Shown: positions 16,751 through 26,421, numbered from the stretch's first letter. The stretch is DNA of 64,000 bases from Acidovorax sp. KKS102 (GCF_000302535.1 NC_018708.1:4340001-4404000); one strand, 5' to 3'. Translations and numbers: made by a program. Notes: generated by a model from the letters alone, not told the origin.

Positions 16751-19057
16751 TCAGGGGTTGCCGGCGGGGTGGGCCGGGTGCAGCAGGCTGCTGTCGATGA
16801 TCACGCCTGCGGCCTGCGCGTCTTCCTCGGCGCGGCGGGCCTGGGCTTCGTACAGCCGCCAGTAGGCGCCCTGTTTCTCCATCAGCTCGTCGTGTGGGCC
16901 CACTTCCACCACCTCGCCACGGTCCATCACCACCAGGCGGTCGGCCTTGCGCAGGGTGGACAGGCGGTGGGCAATGGCAATCGTGGTACGGCCTTGCACC
17001 AGGTTGTCGAGCGCCTTCTGGATTTCCTTTTCGGTCTCGGTGTCCACGGCCGAGGTGGCCTCGTCCAGGATCAAGATGCGTGGGTCGATCAGCAACGCAC
17101 GCGCAATGCTGATGCGCTGGCGCTCGCCGCCCGACAGGCCCTGACCGCGCTCGCCCACCAGCGAGTCATAGCCGTGGGGCAGGCGCAGGATGAACTCGTG
17201 CGCATGGGCAGCGCGGGCGGCTGCCACGATTTCCTCGCGTGTCGCCTCGGGCTTGCCGTAGGCGATGTTCTCGGCAATGGTGCCGAAGAACAGGAAAGGC
17301 TCCTGCAGCACCAGGCCGATGTGGCGGCGGTAGTCGGCCACGGCAAAGCGGCGGATGTCGATGCCATCGACCTGGATGGAGCCGTCGCTCACGTCATAGA
17401 AGCGGCTGATCAGGTTGACCAGCGTGCTCTTGCCCGAGCCGCTGTGGCCCACCAGGCCGATCATCTCGCCGGGGCGGATGTCCAGATCCAGGCCTTTGAT
17501 GACCGCACGGCTGCCGTAGCGGAAGCCCACGCCCTGCATGCTGATGGCGCCCTGCACCTTGTCCACCTGGACGGGCTGGGCAGGGTCGGGCACGTTACTC
17601 ACGTGGTCCAGGATGTCAAAAATGCGCTTGGCGCCAGCGGCGGCCTTTTGCGTGACCGAGACGATGCGGCTCATCGAATCCAGACGCCCATAGAACCGCC
17701 CGATATAGGCGATGAACGCGGTGAGCACACCCACCGTGATCTGGTTGCGTGACACCAGCCAGATGCCGAACGCCCAGACCACCAGCAGCCCGATCTCAGT
17801 CAGCAGCGACACCGTGGGCGTGAACAGGCTCCAGGTCTTGTTGAGCTTGTCGTTCACTTCCAGATTGTGCTGGTTCGCGTCGCGGAAACGCTGGGCCTCG
17901 CGCTTTTCCTGCGCAAAGGCCTTCACCACGCGAATGCCGGGGATGGTGTCGGCCAGCACGTTGGTCACCTCGGACCACACGCGGTCGATCTTTTCGAAAC
18001 CGGTGCGCAAGCGGTCGCGCACAGTGTGGATCATCCAGCCGATGAAGGGCAACGGCACCAGCGTAACGAGCGCCAGCCAGGGATTGATGGAGAACAAAAT
18101 TGCCGCCGTCATCACGATCATCAGCACGTCGGTGATGAAGTCGAGCGCATGCAACGACAGGAACACGTTGATGCGGTCGGTTTCCGACCCGATGCGCGCC
18201 ATGAGATCGCCCGTGCGCTTGCCACCAAAGTAGTCCAGCGACAGGCGCAGCAGATGCTCGTACGTGGTAGTGCGCAGGTCGGCGCCAATGCGCTCGGACA
18301 CCAGCGCCAATATGTAAGTACGCGCCCAGGAGAGGCCCCAAGCCAGCAGGGCCGACAGCAGCAACCCCCCCAGGTACATCAGCACCAGCAAGGGGTCGAT
18401 CTGCTTGCCGTTCTGGAACGGGATCAGGATGTCGTCCATCAGCGGGATGGTGAGGTACGGCGGCACCAGCGTGGCGGCGGTGGACGCCAGCGTCAGCGCA
18501 AACCCGGCGGCCAGCTGCTTGCGGTAGGGCCGGGCAAAACGCCACAGGCGCAGCAGCACCCAGGTAGAGGTTTGCGGCGGCTGGGCGCGGGCACAGGCCG
18601 GGCATTCTTCAGTGTCGGGCGGCAGGGGGGCATGGCAGGTGGGGCAGGCGGGCTCGTCGTCATCGGCGGAGACGTTGCCGGCACCCAGGGACAATTGCTG
18701 ATCGAAACGCTGCACCAGGCGCAGCGCCTGCGGATGGTTCGCCAGCGTAAAACGCCACTGCGCCAGGCGCTCGGCCGGGTTGTGCAACTCCAGCGAGCCC
18801 ACTCCACCGTGGTCATGCAGCTTGAGCGCCAGGCCCTCACCCAGAGGCCAGCTGCGCCATGTGGTGGTGCCTGGGTCGCAAGCCAGCAGCCGTTCGGACG
18901 TCACCACCACCCACCCTGCCGCAAAGCGCAGCGTGGCGCTCAGGTCAACCGGCAAAGCTGCCAACACGTTCTCTTTGGAAGCGAGCATGGCCCGCAAATC
19001 GGCCCCCACAGGGCCAGAAAAGACACCCGAGGCGTCCACAGAATGGTGATGTTGCAT
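16751..19057 (-). CDS. cyanophycin-associated ABC transporter, fused membrane and ATPase domains with zinc ribbon
   Basis: 768 residues from the ATG at 19057. An N-terminal domain of about 130 residues (LRFAAGWVVVTSERLLAC) is followed by a zinc ribbon, CPTCHAPLPPDTEECPAC, at about 137-154. Then come six membrane segments of a type IV exporter fold (about 185-480) and an ATPase domain. The ATPase has Walker A GHSGSGKST at about 540, the signature LSGGERQR at about 640 and Walker B ILILDEATSAVD at about 662. It probably works as a homodimer at the inner membrane. Its substrate is unknown. Its position suggests peptide or cyanophycin-related traffic. Confidence 0.87.
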   Translation of the reverse strand: MQHHHSVDASGVFSGPVGADLRAMLASKENVLAALPVDLSATLRFAAGWVVVTSERLLACDPGTTTWRSWPLGEGLALKLHDHGGVGSLELHNPAERLAQWRFTLANHPQALRLVQRFDQQLSLGAGNVSADDDEPACPTCHAPLPPDTEECPACARAQPPQTSTWVLLRLWRFARPYRKQLAAGFALTLASTAATLVPPYLTIPLMDDILIPFQNGKQIDPLLVLMYLGGLLLSALLAWGLSWARTYILALVSERIGADLRTTTYEHLLRLSLDYFGGKRTGDLMARIGSETDRINVFLSLHALDFITDVLMIVMTAAILFSINPWLALVTLVPLPFIGWMIHTVRDRLRTGFEKIDRVWSEVTNVLADTIPGIRVVKAFAQEKREAQRFRDANQHNLEVNDKLNKTWSLFTPTVSLLTEIGLLVVWAFGIWLVSRNQITVGVLTAFIAYIGRFYGRLDSMSRIVSVTQKAAAGAKRIFDILDHVSNVPDPAQPVQVDKVQGAISMQGVGFRYGSRAVIKGLDLDIRPGEMIGLVGHSGSGKSTLVNLISRFYDVSDGSIQVDGIDIRRFAVADYRRHIGLVLQEPFLFFGTIAENIAYGKPEATREEIVAAARAAHAHEFILRLPHGYDSLVGERGQGLSGGERQRISIARALLIDPRILILDEATSAVDTETEKEIQKALDNLVQGRTTIAIAHRLSTLRKADRLVVMDRGEVVEVGPHDELMEKQGAYWRLYEAQARRAEEDAQAAGVIIDSSLLHPAHPAGNP

Positions 19058-19294
19058 TTTTGGTTGGGTTTTCCGCCACCGGCTGCCTGCGGTGGCCGCT
19101 CTCGCGAAAGCAAGAATTCTCACCGATACTGCACGCCACGGTGCGACGGCATCCTCCTGTAACGTCTGTGAACGCCTTTTGGCTGACACTGCGCACAGTC
19201 GCTGGACTGGCGCACAATCATCGTCCACAAAATTCCCTCTCGTCCCCCTACCGCACAGCCCTTACCAAGGCCGGAACCACAACCGCTGCAATCC

Positions 19295-21502
19295 ATGGCG
19301 AAACTCAACGACATCCAACTGCTTCGCATCAACTACCTGCGGGGCCCCAATATCTGGACCTACCGGCCGGTCCTGGAAGTCTGGCTGGACCTGGGCGAGC
19401 TGGAGGACTACCCCTCCAACACCATCCCCGGCTTCAATGACCGCCTGACGGCGTGGCTGCCCGCGCTGATCGAACACCACTGCGGCGTGGGCGAACGCGG
19501 CGGCTTCCTGCAACGCCTGCAGGAGGGCACCTGGTGCGGCCACGTGTTAGAGCACATCGTGATCGAGCTGCTCAACCTAGCGGGCATGCCCACCGGCTTT
19601 GGCCAGACGCGCAGTACCAGCCAGCGCGGCGTGTACCGCATGGTGTTCCGCGCCCGCGACGAGAGCGTGGCCCGCGTGGCACTGGCCCAGGGCCATGCGC
19701 TGATCATGGCGGCCATCAACGACCAGCCTTTTGATGTGCAAGCCGCCGTGGCCCGCGTGCGCACCGAGGTGGACGACCAGTACCTCGGCCCCAGCACCGC
19801 CTGCATCGTCACCGCCGCCACCGACCGGGGCATCCCCCACATCCGCCTGAACGACGGCAACCTGGTGCAGCTGGGCTATGGCGCCCGCCAGCGCCGCATC
19901 TGGACCGCCGAGACCGAATACACCAGCGCGATTGCCGAAGGCATCGCCAGCGACAAGGACCTGACCAAGAGCCTGCTCAAGTCCTGCGGCGTTCCCATTC
20001 CTGAAGGCCAGGTGGTCAACAGCCCCGAGGAAGCCTGGGAAGCCGCGCAAGACATCGGCCTGCCCGTGGTGGTCAAGCCCTCCGATGGGAACCACGGCCG
20101 GGGCGTGACGCTGGACCTGCGCAAGAAGGAAGACATCGAAGCGGCCTACCACGTGGCCTACCCCGAGGGCAGCGACGTGATGGTGGAGCGCTTCATCCCC
20201 GGCGACGAGCACCGCATCCTGGTGGTCGGCGGCAAGGTGGTCGCCGCCGCACGCGGCGAGGTGGTCAGCATCACCGGTAACGGCCGCAATACGGTCAAGG
20301 AACTCATCGACAGCCAGCTCAACTCCGACCCTCGCCGTGGCTATGAGGAAGAGTACCCGCTGGAGATCATCGACCTGGCCACCGACACCAAGGTACAGCT
20401 GGAACTCAAGCGCCAGGACCTGGACGCTGACTCGGTGCCCGCCGCTGGCCGCCAAGTGGTGGTGCAGCGCAACGGCAACGTGGCCGTGGACTGCACGGAC
20501 GACGTGCACCCCGAGGTGGCCTACATCGCCCAACTCGCCGCCAAGGTGGTGGGCCTGGACATCGCCGGCATCGACATGGTGGCCCGCGACATCTCCAAGC
20601 CCCTGCACACGCAGGGTGGCGCGATTGTGGAAGTGAACGCAGGCCCCGGCCTGCTCATGCACTTGAAGCCTGCTGTGGGCGCGCCCCGCCCCGTGGGGCA
20701 GGCGATTGCCGAGCACCTGTTCCCCTCCGATGCCGATGACGAAGGCCCCGCGGGCCGCATCCCCTTGGTGGGCGTGGCAGGCACGCGCAACACCGCCACC
20801 ATCTCGCGCGTGGTGGCCTGGCTGCTGCACCTGAGCGGCCACCACACTGGCCTGGCTTGCCGTGATGGACTCTTTCTGGACCGCCGCCTTGTGGAAGCCA
20901 CCGACTGCGCCCACTGGGAAGCCGCACACCGCCTGCTGATGAACAAGATGGTGCAGGCCGCCGTGATCGAAAGCGACGCCCGCACCATCTTGCGCGACGG
21001 CCTGGCCTATGACCGCTGCCAGGTGGGCGTGGTGACCGACATGGACGGCGTGGAAACGCTGGCCGAGTTTGACGTGCACGAACAGGACCAGATGACCAAG
21101 GTCATGCGCACCCAGGTGGACGTGGTGCTGGCAGAAGGCGCTGCGGTGCTCAATGCGGCCATCCCCCAGGTGGCCGACCTGGCCCCTCTGTCGGACGGCG
21201 ATGTGGTGCTGTATGCGCAGGACGGCACGCTGCCCGTGATTGCCGAGCACCGCGCCAAGGACAACGGCCGCGCGGTCTTCGTTAAGAACGGCCGCGTGGT
21301 CCTGGCCACGGGCAGTGCCGAGCATGTGCTTGGCGCCCTGTCCGACCTCACCTTTGGCCGCAACGCCGTAGTGCCCGATACCGACGCCCTGCTGGCCGCT
21401 ATCGGCGCGGCCTGGGCGCTAGACATTGCCCCCGACCTGATCGGCGCAGGCATCAAGACCTTCGAGCCCGAGTTGGTCCCCACTGCCGCCCTGCGGTCTT
21501 GA
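19295..21502 (+). CDS. cphA': cyanophycin synthetase-like protein CphA' with degenerate Mur-ligase P-loop
   Basis: 735 residues. It has the CphA order: an N-terminal domain (about 1-165), an ATP-grasp domain (about 215-475) and a Mur-ligase-like domain (about 490-720). The ATP-grasp part looks intact (PVVVKPSDGNHGRGVT, GGAIVEVNAGPGLLMH). The Mur-ligase P-loop is not: it reads GVAGTRNTATISR at about 488-500, against GVTGTNGKTTT in the next gene. The GHNPDAM motif is also missing and the domain is shortened. It probably keeps one ligase activity, as described for CphA2-type enzymes, or assists CphA. It lies 96 bp before cphA on the same strand. Confidence 0.88.
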   Translation: MAKLNDIQLLRINYLRGPNIWTYRPVLEVWLDLGELEDYPSNTIPGFNDRLTAWLPALIEHHCGVGERGGFLQRLQEGTWCGHVLEHIVIELLNLAGMPTGFGQTRSTSQRGVYRMVFRARDESVARVALAQGHALIMAAINDQPFDVQAAVARVRTEVDDQYLGPSTACIVTAATDRGIPHIRLNDGNLVQLGYGARQRRIWTAETEYTSAIAEGIASDKDLTKSLLKSCGVPIPEGQVVNSPEEAWEAAQDIGLPVVVKPSDGNHGRGVTLDLRKKEDIEAAYHVAYPEGSDVMVERFIPGDEHRILVVGGKVVAAARGEVVSITGNGRNTVKELIDSQLNSDPRRGYEEEYPLEIIDLATDTKVQLELKRQDLDADSVPAAGRQVVVQRNGNVAVDCTDDVHPEVAYIAQLAAKVVGLDIAGIDMVARDISKPLHTQGGAIVEVNAGPGLLMHLKPAVGAPRPVGQAIAEHLFPSDADDEGPAGRIPLVGVAGTRNTATISRVVAWLLHLSGHHTGLACRDGLFLDRRLVEATDCAHWEAAHRLLMNKMVQAAVIESDARTILRDGLAYDRCQVGVVTDMDGVETLAEFDVHEQDQMTKVMRTQVDVVLAEGAAVLNAAIPQVADLAPLSDGDVVLYAQDGTLPVIAEHRAKDNGRAVFVKNGRVVLATGSAEHVLGALSDLTFGRNAVVPDTDALLAAIGAAWALDIAPDLIGAGIKTFEPELVPTAALRS

Positions 21503-21598
21503 TGGCCCGCCGCGCGTTTGCCTTTTTGTTGTTTGACCTCACATCCCACGACTTGAACAGGGCCCCTGTGCCCTGATGGACCACTGAAAGAGACTTCC

Positions 21599-24178
21599 AT
21601 GGATGTAACCCGCACCCGGGCCCTGCGCGGCCCCAACCTCTGGAGCCGCCACATGGCCATCGAGGCCGTGGTGACCTGCGCCGAGAACGAGCGCGCCGTG
21701 GGCCAGATGGCCGGATTCGAAGCCCGCCTGCGGGCCCTGTTCCCTGCCATCGGCGCGCTGCACCCGGAAACCGGTGGCGGCGACGTGTCGCTGGCCCACG
21801 TGCTGCAAACCGCCGCGCTGGCCCTGCAGGCGCAGGCCGGCTGCCCCGTGACCTTTGCGCGCACCACCGCCACCACCGATGCGGGCGTGTACCAGGTGGT
21901 CGTCGAATACAGCGAAGAAGCCGTGGGCCGCAAGGCGTTTGAATACGCACAACAGCTCGTCGAGGCCGCACTGGGCAACGGCAGCTTTGACGCAGACGCC
22001 GTGATCGCAGACCTGCGCGAGCTGGACGAGGACGAGCGCCTGGGCCCCAGCACCGGCTCCATCGTCGAAGCCGCCGTGGCCCGGGGCATTCCCTACCGCC
22101 GCCTCACACGCGGCAGCCTGGTGCAGTTTGGCTGGGGCTCCAAGCAGCGCCGCATCCAGGCGGCCGAGGTCGATTCGACCAGCGCAGTGGCTGAATCCAT
22201 CGGCCAGGACAAGGACCTGACTAAGCGCCTGCTGCATGCGGCCGGTGTGCCCGTGCCCCTGGGCAAGCCCGTGGACAGCGTGGACGAAGCCTGGGAAGTC
22301 GCCCTCAAGGTCGGCCTGCCCGTGGTGGTCAAGCCGCAAGACGGCAACCAGGGCAAGGGCGTCACCGTCAACATCACCGACCGCGCACAGCTCGAAGAAG
22401 CCTACAAGAACGCCGCCGACTACGGCACCGTGATGGTCGAGCGCTTTTTGCCCGGCCACGACTTCCGTCTGCTGGTGGTGGGCGACCAGCTGGTGGCCGC
22501 CGCACGCCGCGAGCCGCCCCAGGTGCTGGGCGATGGCGAACACACCGTGCGCCAGCTGGTGGACGTGGTCAACCAGGACCCGCGCCGTGGCGAAGGCCAC
22601 GCCACCTCGCTGACCAAGATCCGCCTGGATGACATTGCCGTGGCCCGCCTGGCCATGCAAGGCCTGACGCCCGAATCGGTGCCCGAAAAAGGCCAGCGCG
22701 TCATCCTGCGCAACAACGCCAACCTGTCCACCGGTGGCACTGCCACTGACGTGACCGACGACGTGCACCCCGAGGTCGCCGCCCGCGCCGTGGCCGCCGC
22801 CCAGATGGTGGGCCTGCACATCTGCGGCGTGGACATGGTGGCCGAGACCGTGCTGCGCCCGCTCGAAGAGCAAGGCGGCGGCTTTGTGGAAGTGAACGCC
22901 GCCCCCGGCCTGCGCATGCACCTGGCGCCCAGCTACGGCAAGCCCCGCAACGTGGGGGCTGCCATGGTGGACAAGCTGTTTGCCTACGGCGACGACGGCC
23001 GCATCCCCACCGTGGCCGTCACCGGCACCAACGGCAAGACCACCACCGCCCGCCTGATTGCGCACCTGTTCACCGCACAGGGCCTGCGCGTGGGCATGAC
23101 CAACACCGACGGCGTGTACGTGAACGGCCGCCAGATCGACAGCGGCGACTGCAGCGGCCCCAAGAGCGCCCGCAACGTGCTGCTGCACCCCGAGGTGGAC
23201 GCCGCCGTGTTCGAGACCGCACGGGGCGGCATCCTGCGCGAAGGCCTGGGCTTTGACCGCTGCCAGGTGGCCGTGGTCACCAACATCGGCGCGGGCGACC
23301 ACCTGGGCCTGAACTACATCACCACGGTGGAAGACCTGGCCGTGCTCAAGCGCGTGATCGTGCAGAACGTGGCCCCCACGGGCTACGCCGTGCTCAACGC
23401 GGCCGACCCCATCGTGGCGGCCATGGCATCGTCGTGCCCCGGCAAGGTCATCTACTTTGCGAGCGACCGCCACCACCCCGTGATGGTCACGCACCGCGCC
23501 CAAGGCCACCGCACCGTGTATGTGGATGGCGACTCCATCGTGGCCTCGGAAGGCTCGTGGCGCGAGACCATCCACCTGCGTGACGTGCCCATCACGCGCA
23601 ACGGCAAGATCGGCTTCCAGGTCGAGAACGTCATGGCCTCTGTGGCCGCAGCCTGGGGCGTGGGCATGCCCTGGCAGACTATCCGCCGGGGCCTGTCGGG
23701 CTTTGTGAACGACAGCGACAACGCCCCTGGCCGCTTCAACATCATGGACTACCGGGGTGCGACGGTGATCGCCGACTACGGCCACAACCCCGACGCCATG
23801 CGCGCGCTGGTGCAGGCCGTAGACGCCCTGCCCGGCAAGCGCCGCAGCGTGGTCATCAGCGGCGCGGGCGACCGGCGCGACGAAGACATCCGCGAGCAGA
23901 CCGTGATTTTGGGCGCCGCGTTTGATGACGTGATCCTGTACCAGGACGCCGCCCAGCGTGGCCGCGCCGACGGCGAAGTGATGGCCCTGCTGCGCGAAGG
24001 CCTGGCGGGCGCCCCCCGCACCACGCATGTGGAAGAGATCCGTGGCGAGTTCATCGCCATCGACGCGGCGCTGGCCCGCCTGCAACCCGGCGACCTGTGC
24101 CTGGTGCTGGTGGACCAGGTGGAAGAAGCCCTGGCCCACTTGGCCCAGCGCTGCACCGAAGGCGAGACCACGGCATGA
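21599..24178 (+). CDS. cphA: cyanophycin synthetase
   Basis: 859 residues, normal for CphA. It makes the storage polymer multi-L-arginyl-poly-L-aspartate, adding Asp to the backbone through the ATP-grasp domain and Arg to the side chain through the Mur-ligase-like domain. The ATP-grasp domain has VVVKPQDGNQGKGVTVN (about 240) and GFVEVNAAPGLRMHL (about 428). The Mur-ligase part has an intact P-loop, GTNGKTTTARL (about 475-485), then DNAPGRFN (about 707) and GHNPDAM (about 728). It is followed by creA with a 4-bp overlap. Confidence 0.96.
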   Translation: MDVTRTRALRGPNLWSRHMAIEAVVTCAENERAVGQMAGFEARLRALFPAIGALHPETGGGDVSLAHVLQTAALALQAQAGCPVTFARTTATTDAGVYQVVVEYSEEAVGRKAFEYAQQLVEAALGNGSFDADAVIADLRELDEDERLGPSTGSIVEAAVARGIPYRRLTRGSLVQFGWGSKQRRIQAAEVDSTSAVAESIGQDKDLTKRLLHAAGVPVPLGKPVDSVDEAWEVALKVGLPVVVKPQDGNQGKGVTVNITDRAQLEEAYKNAADYGTVMVERFLPGHDFRLLVVGDQLVAAARREPPQVLGDGEHTVRQLVDVVNQDPRRGEGHATSLTKIRLDDIAVARLAMQGLTPESVPEKGQRVILRNNANLSTGGTATDVTDDVHPEVAARAVAAAQMVGLHICGVDMVAETVLRPLEEQGGGFVEVNAAPGLRMHLAPSYGKPRNVGAAMVDKLFAYGDDGRIPTVAVTGTNGKTTTARLIAHLFTAQGLRVGMTNTDGVYVNGRQIDSGDCSGPKSARNVLLHPEVDAAVFETARGGILREGLGFDRCQVAVVTNIGAGDHLGLNYITTVEDLAVLKRVIVQNVAPTGYAVLNAADPIVAAMASSCPGKVIYFASDRHHPVMVTHRAQGHRTVYVDGDSIVASEGSWRETIHLRDVPITRNGKIGFQVENVMASVAAAWGVGMPWQTIRRGLSGFVNDSDNAPGRFNIMDYRGATVIADYGHNPDAMRALVQAVDALPGKRRSVVISGAGDRRDEDIREQTVILGAAFDDVILYQDAAQRGRADGEVMALLREGLAGAPRTTHVEEIRGEFIAIDAALARLQPGDLCLVLVDQVEEALAHLAQRCTEGETTA

Positions 24179-24681
24179 CCGCCGCGCGCACGCTGGCAGC
24201 CGCAGCCGCTGTGGCCCTTGCTGCCCTCACCGCCCTTGCAGGCGGCGCAGCGCAGGCTGCAACTGCCGAAAAGATCGGCACCGTGGACACAGCCTTCCAG
24301 TGGATCGGCCGCGACCACGACATCATCGTCGAGGCCTATGACGACCCCGGCGTGCAGGGCGTGACCTGCTACGTGTCGCGCGCCCGCATCGGCGGCATCA
24401 AGGGCACCCTGGGCCTGGCCGAAGACCGCGCCGAGGCCTCCATTGCCTGCCGCCAGGTGGGGCCCATCAGTTTTCCCGAGCCGTTGAAAAAGCAGGAAGA
24501 AGTGTTCAGCGAACGCATGTCCATCCTGTTCAAGCGCCTGCGCATCGTGCGCATGGTGGACCCGGCCCGCAACACGCTGGTGTACCTCACCTACTCCGAC
24601 AAGCTCATCGACGGCTCTCCGCAGAACAGCGTGACCGCAGTGCCGGTGGACCGCGCCACCGCCATCCCGCTGCGCAAGTGA
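24175..24681 (+). CDS. creA: CreA family periplasmic protein
   Basis: 168 residues from the ATG at 24175, which overlaps the cphA stop by four bases (ATGA). A signal peptide ends near AAQAATA (about residue 25). The rest matches CreA: EKIGTVDTAFQWIGRDHDI, DPGVQGVTCYVSRARIGGIKG, then AEASIACRQVGPISFPE and RIVRMVDPARNTLVYLTYSD. CreA is a conserved periplasmic protein of unknown biochemical role. The overlap suggests translational coupling to cphA, although a functional link is unproven. Confidence 0.88.
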   Translation: MTAARTLAAAAAVALAALTALAGGAAQAATAEKIGTVDTAFQWIGRDHDIIVEAYDDPGVQGVTCYVSRARIGGIKGTLGLAEDRAEASIACRQVGPISFPEPLKKQEEVFSERMSILFKRLRIVRMVDPARNTLVYLTYSDKLIDGSPQNSVTAVPVDRATAIPLRK

Positions 24682-24717
24682 CGGGCCCACGCAGCTGCCC
24701 AGGCACAGCGCACACAC

Positions 24718-24747
24718 AAAAAAAGGGGCCTTGGGCCCCTTTTTTTG
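24718..24747 (+). terminator. rho-independent terminator after creA
   Basis: The stem AAAAGGGGCC/GGCCCCTTTT has a TTG loop, is preceded by an A-run and followed by seven T in total. The A and T runs make it usable in both directions, so it can also end the convergent frnE-like transcript. Confidence 0.88.
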
Positions 24748-24761
24748 ATAAAAACCGCCGG

Positions 24762-24805
24762 TAGCGCTAGTGCAACATGCCCAAGCAGCTATCAAATAAA
24801 TAGCA
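24762..24805 (+). repeat. 44-bp dispersed repeat, copy 6, intergenic
   Basis: It begins TAGCGCTAGTGCAACATGCC and ends AATAGCA. It lies between the creA terminator and the end of the minus-strand DsbA-family gene at 24807. Confidence 0.8.
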
Positions 24806-24806
24806 A

Positions 24807-25454
24807 TCAACCCTGCGTGGCAATCTGCCGCAGTGCCTGCTCAAACACCTCCACCGGCTGCCCACCCTGGATCAGGTGGCGCTCGTTGATGATGATGGCA
24901 GGCACCGAATGGATGCCGTTTTGCAGATAGAACTGCTCGCGTTCGCGCACCTCGTCGGCGTAGCGGTCTGAGGCCAGCAGCGCACGCGCCTCGGCCGCAT
25001 CCAGCCCCACTTCGCTCGCCACGCGCACCAGCACCTCGTGGTTGCTCGGGTCCTGCCCGTCGGTGAAATACGCCTTGAACAGCGCCTTCTTCAGCGCAGC
25101 CTGCACGCCCTTCTCTTCGGCCCAGTGCAGCAGGCGGTGTGCATCAAAGGTGTTGTAGATGCGGCTGCGCTTGTCCATGCTGAAGGTGAACCCGAGGGCC
25201 GCACCGCGCGCCGCAATGGCCTCGCGGTTCTTCTGGCTCTGCTCGGGCGTGGCGCCGTACTTTTCTTGCAGGTGCTCGCCAATGTCCTGGCCCTCTGGCC
25301 CCATCTGCGGATTCAGCTCGAACGGCTGAAAGTGCAGATCCAGCGCGACCTCGCCCTGAAGCCGGTCCGCTGCCTGCTCCAGCGCCTTGAGGCCGATGAT
25401 GCACCAGGGGCAGGAGACATCGGAGACGAAATCGATTTTGAGGGTGGTGGTCAT
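24807..25454 (-). CDS. DsbA-family oxidoreductase, FrnE-like
   Basis: 215 residues, no signal peptide, so cytoplasmic. The thioredoxin-fold active site CPWC is at residues 15-18 in DFVSDVSCPWCIIGLKAL. FQPFELNPQMGPEGQDI and the C-terminal GIHSVPAIIINERHLIQGGQP (cis-Pro region) are typical of FrnE/DsbA-like 2-hydroxychromene isomerase relatives. It may act in thiol-disulfide exchange. It is transcribed alone. Confidence 0.9.
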   Translation of the reverse strand: MTTTLKIDFVSDVSCPWCIIGLKALEQAADRLQGEVALDLHFQPFELNPQMGPEGQDIGEHLQEKYGATPEQSQKNREAIAARGAALGFTFSMDKRSRIYNTFDAHRLLHWAEEKGVQAALKKALFKAYFTDGQDPSNHEVLVRVASEVGLDAAEARALLASDRYADEVREREQFYLQNGIHSVPAIIINERHLIQGGQPVEVFEQALRQIATQG

Positions 25455-25578
25455 GGGTCAAGTCTGTGGATGGCAAGCCAGGATGGTAGGACGGGCTTCA
25501 AAACCGCGGAGGCCGCAGGCTTAATGAGCGCCTCCGGTAGCGATTGAAGCGCTGTCCAACCAGAGTGTGCCGCCAGTA

Positions 25579-26379
25579 TCACACCACCATGGGCGTTGCT
25601 GCGCCGTCCATCGTCAGAACCACGCCCGTGACGTAGCTGGCACGCTCGGACGCCAAAAAGAGCACCACGTTGGCAACCTCCTCCGGCTGCGCCAGGCGAC
25701 CCAGCGGCACCTTGCTCGTGGCCTGCGCAAGCGCTTCCTGCTCCGAGATGTTGTGCATGCGTGCCGTGGCGATCATCCCCGCCTGCAACCGCTCGGTGTG
25801 GGTGGCGCCCGGGTTGACGGCATTCACGCGCACGCCCTTCGGCCCATAGGCGGCCGCCATGCCCGCACTCATGAGCATCAGCGCCGCATTGGCGGCCCCG
25901 CCAGGCATATGGATGGGGCTGGCAACCTTTCCTCCGGCACCCACCACACTAACGATGGCTCCCCGGCCCCGCGCGCCCATCTTCTTGACCACCAGATCCA
26001 CCATGTGGACGTACGTGAAGAATTTGGCGTTCATCGCGTCGTGCCAGGCCTGCGCGCTCAGCTCCTCGGGCGGGGTGCGCCGGGCAGCCCCTGCAGAGTT
26101 GACCAGCACATCGACGTCCCCGAAGGCGGCTTCAGCGTCGACCAGCGCTTTTGCGGCCGACTCGGGCTGCTGCAGGTCCGCAGCATGGACGCTGATGCGC
26201 CCAGCGCTGCCATGGACATCCGCCGATAACCGACCACGTGCGGCCTCCAGGTGTTCGGTGCTGCGGGATACCAGGCTGACGCGCGCCCCTTCGGCCAGAA
26301 ACGCCGCCGCACAGGCATAACCAATGCCTTTGCTGCCCCCCGTGATGAGGACATGTTTGTCCTTCAGATTCAGATCCAT
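25579..26379 (-). CDS. SDR-family protein with non-canonical active site
   Basis: 266 residues. The cofactor motif TGGSKGIG is at about 14-21 and NSAG at about 92-95. The usual catalytic YxxxK is absent: the aligned stretch is IHMPGGAANAALML, so both Tyr and Lys are replaced. The C-terminus (VRVNAVNPGATHTERLQ, GVVLTMDGAATPMVV) is normal for SDRs. It follows the Bug protein gene by 42 bp on the same strand, so it probably belongs to the operon starting at 28451. It may not be a standard dehydrogenase. Confidence 0.82.
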   Translation of the reverse strand: MDLNLKDKHVLITGGSKGIGYACAAAFLAEGARVSLVSRSTEHLEAARGRLSADVHGSAGRISVHAADLQQPESAAKALVDAEAAFGDVDVLVNSAGAARRTPPEELSAQAWHDAMNAKFFTYVHMVDLVVKKMGARGRGAIVSVVGAGGKVASPIHMPGGAANAALMLMSAGMAAAYGPKGVRVNAVNPGATHTERLQAGMIATARMHNISEQEALAQATSKVPLGRLAQPEEVANVVLFLASERASYVTGVVLTMDGAATPMVV

Positions 26380-26421
26380 GGATTTGCTCCGAGAAAGGTG
26401 AAGTGTGCAGGACCAGCCGCC

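Noticed and set aside
21539..24139. An 866-codon minus-strand frame opposite cphA, and a similar one at 19577-21325 opposite cphA'
   Set aside because: Low-complexity His/Ala/Gly/Val composition and exact overlap with well-supported genes mark them as antisense shadows.
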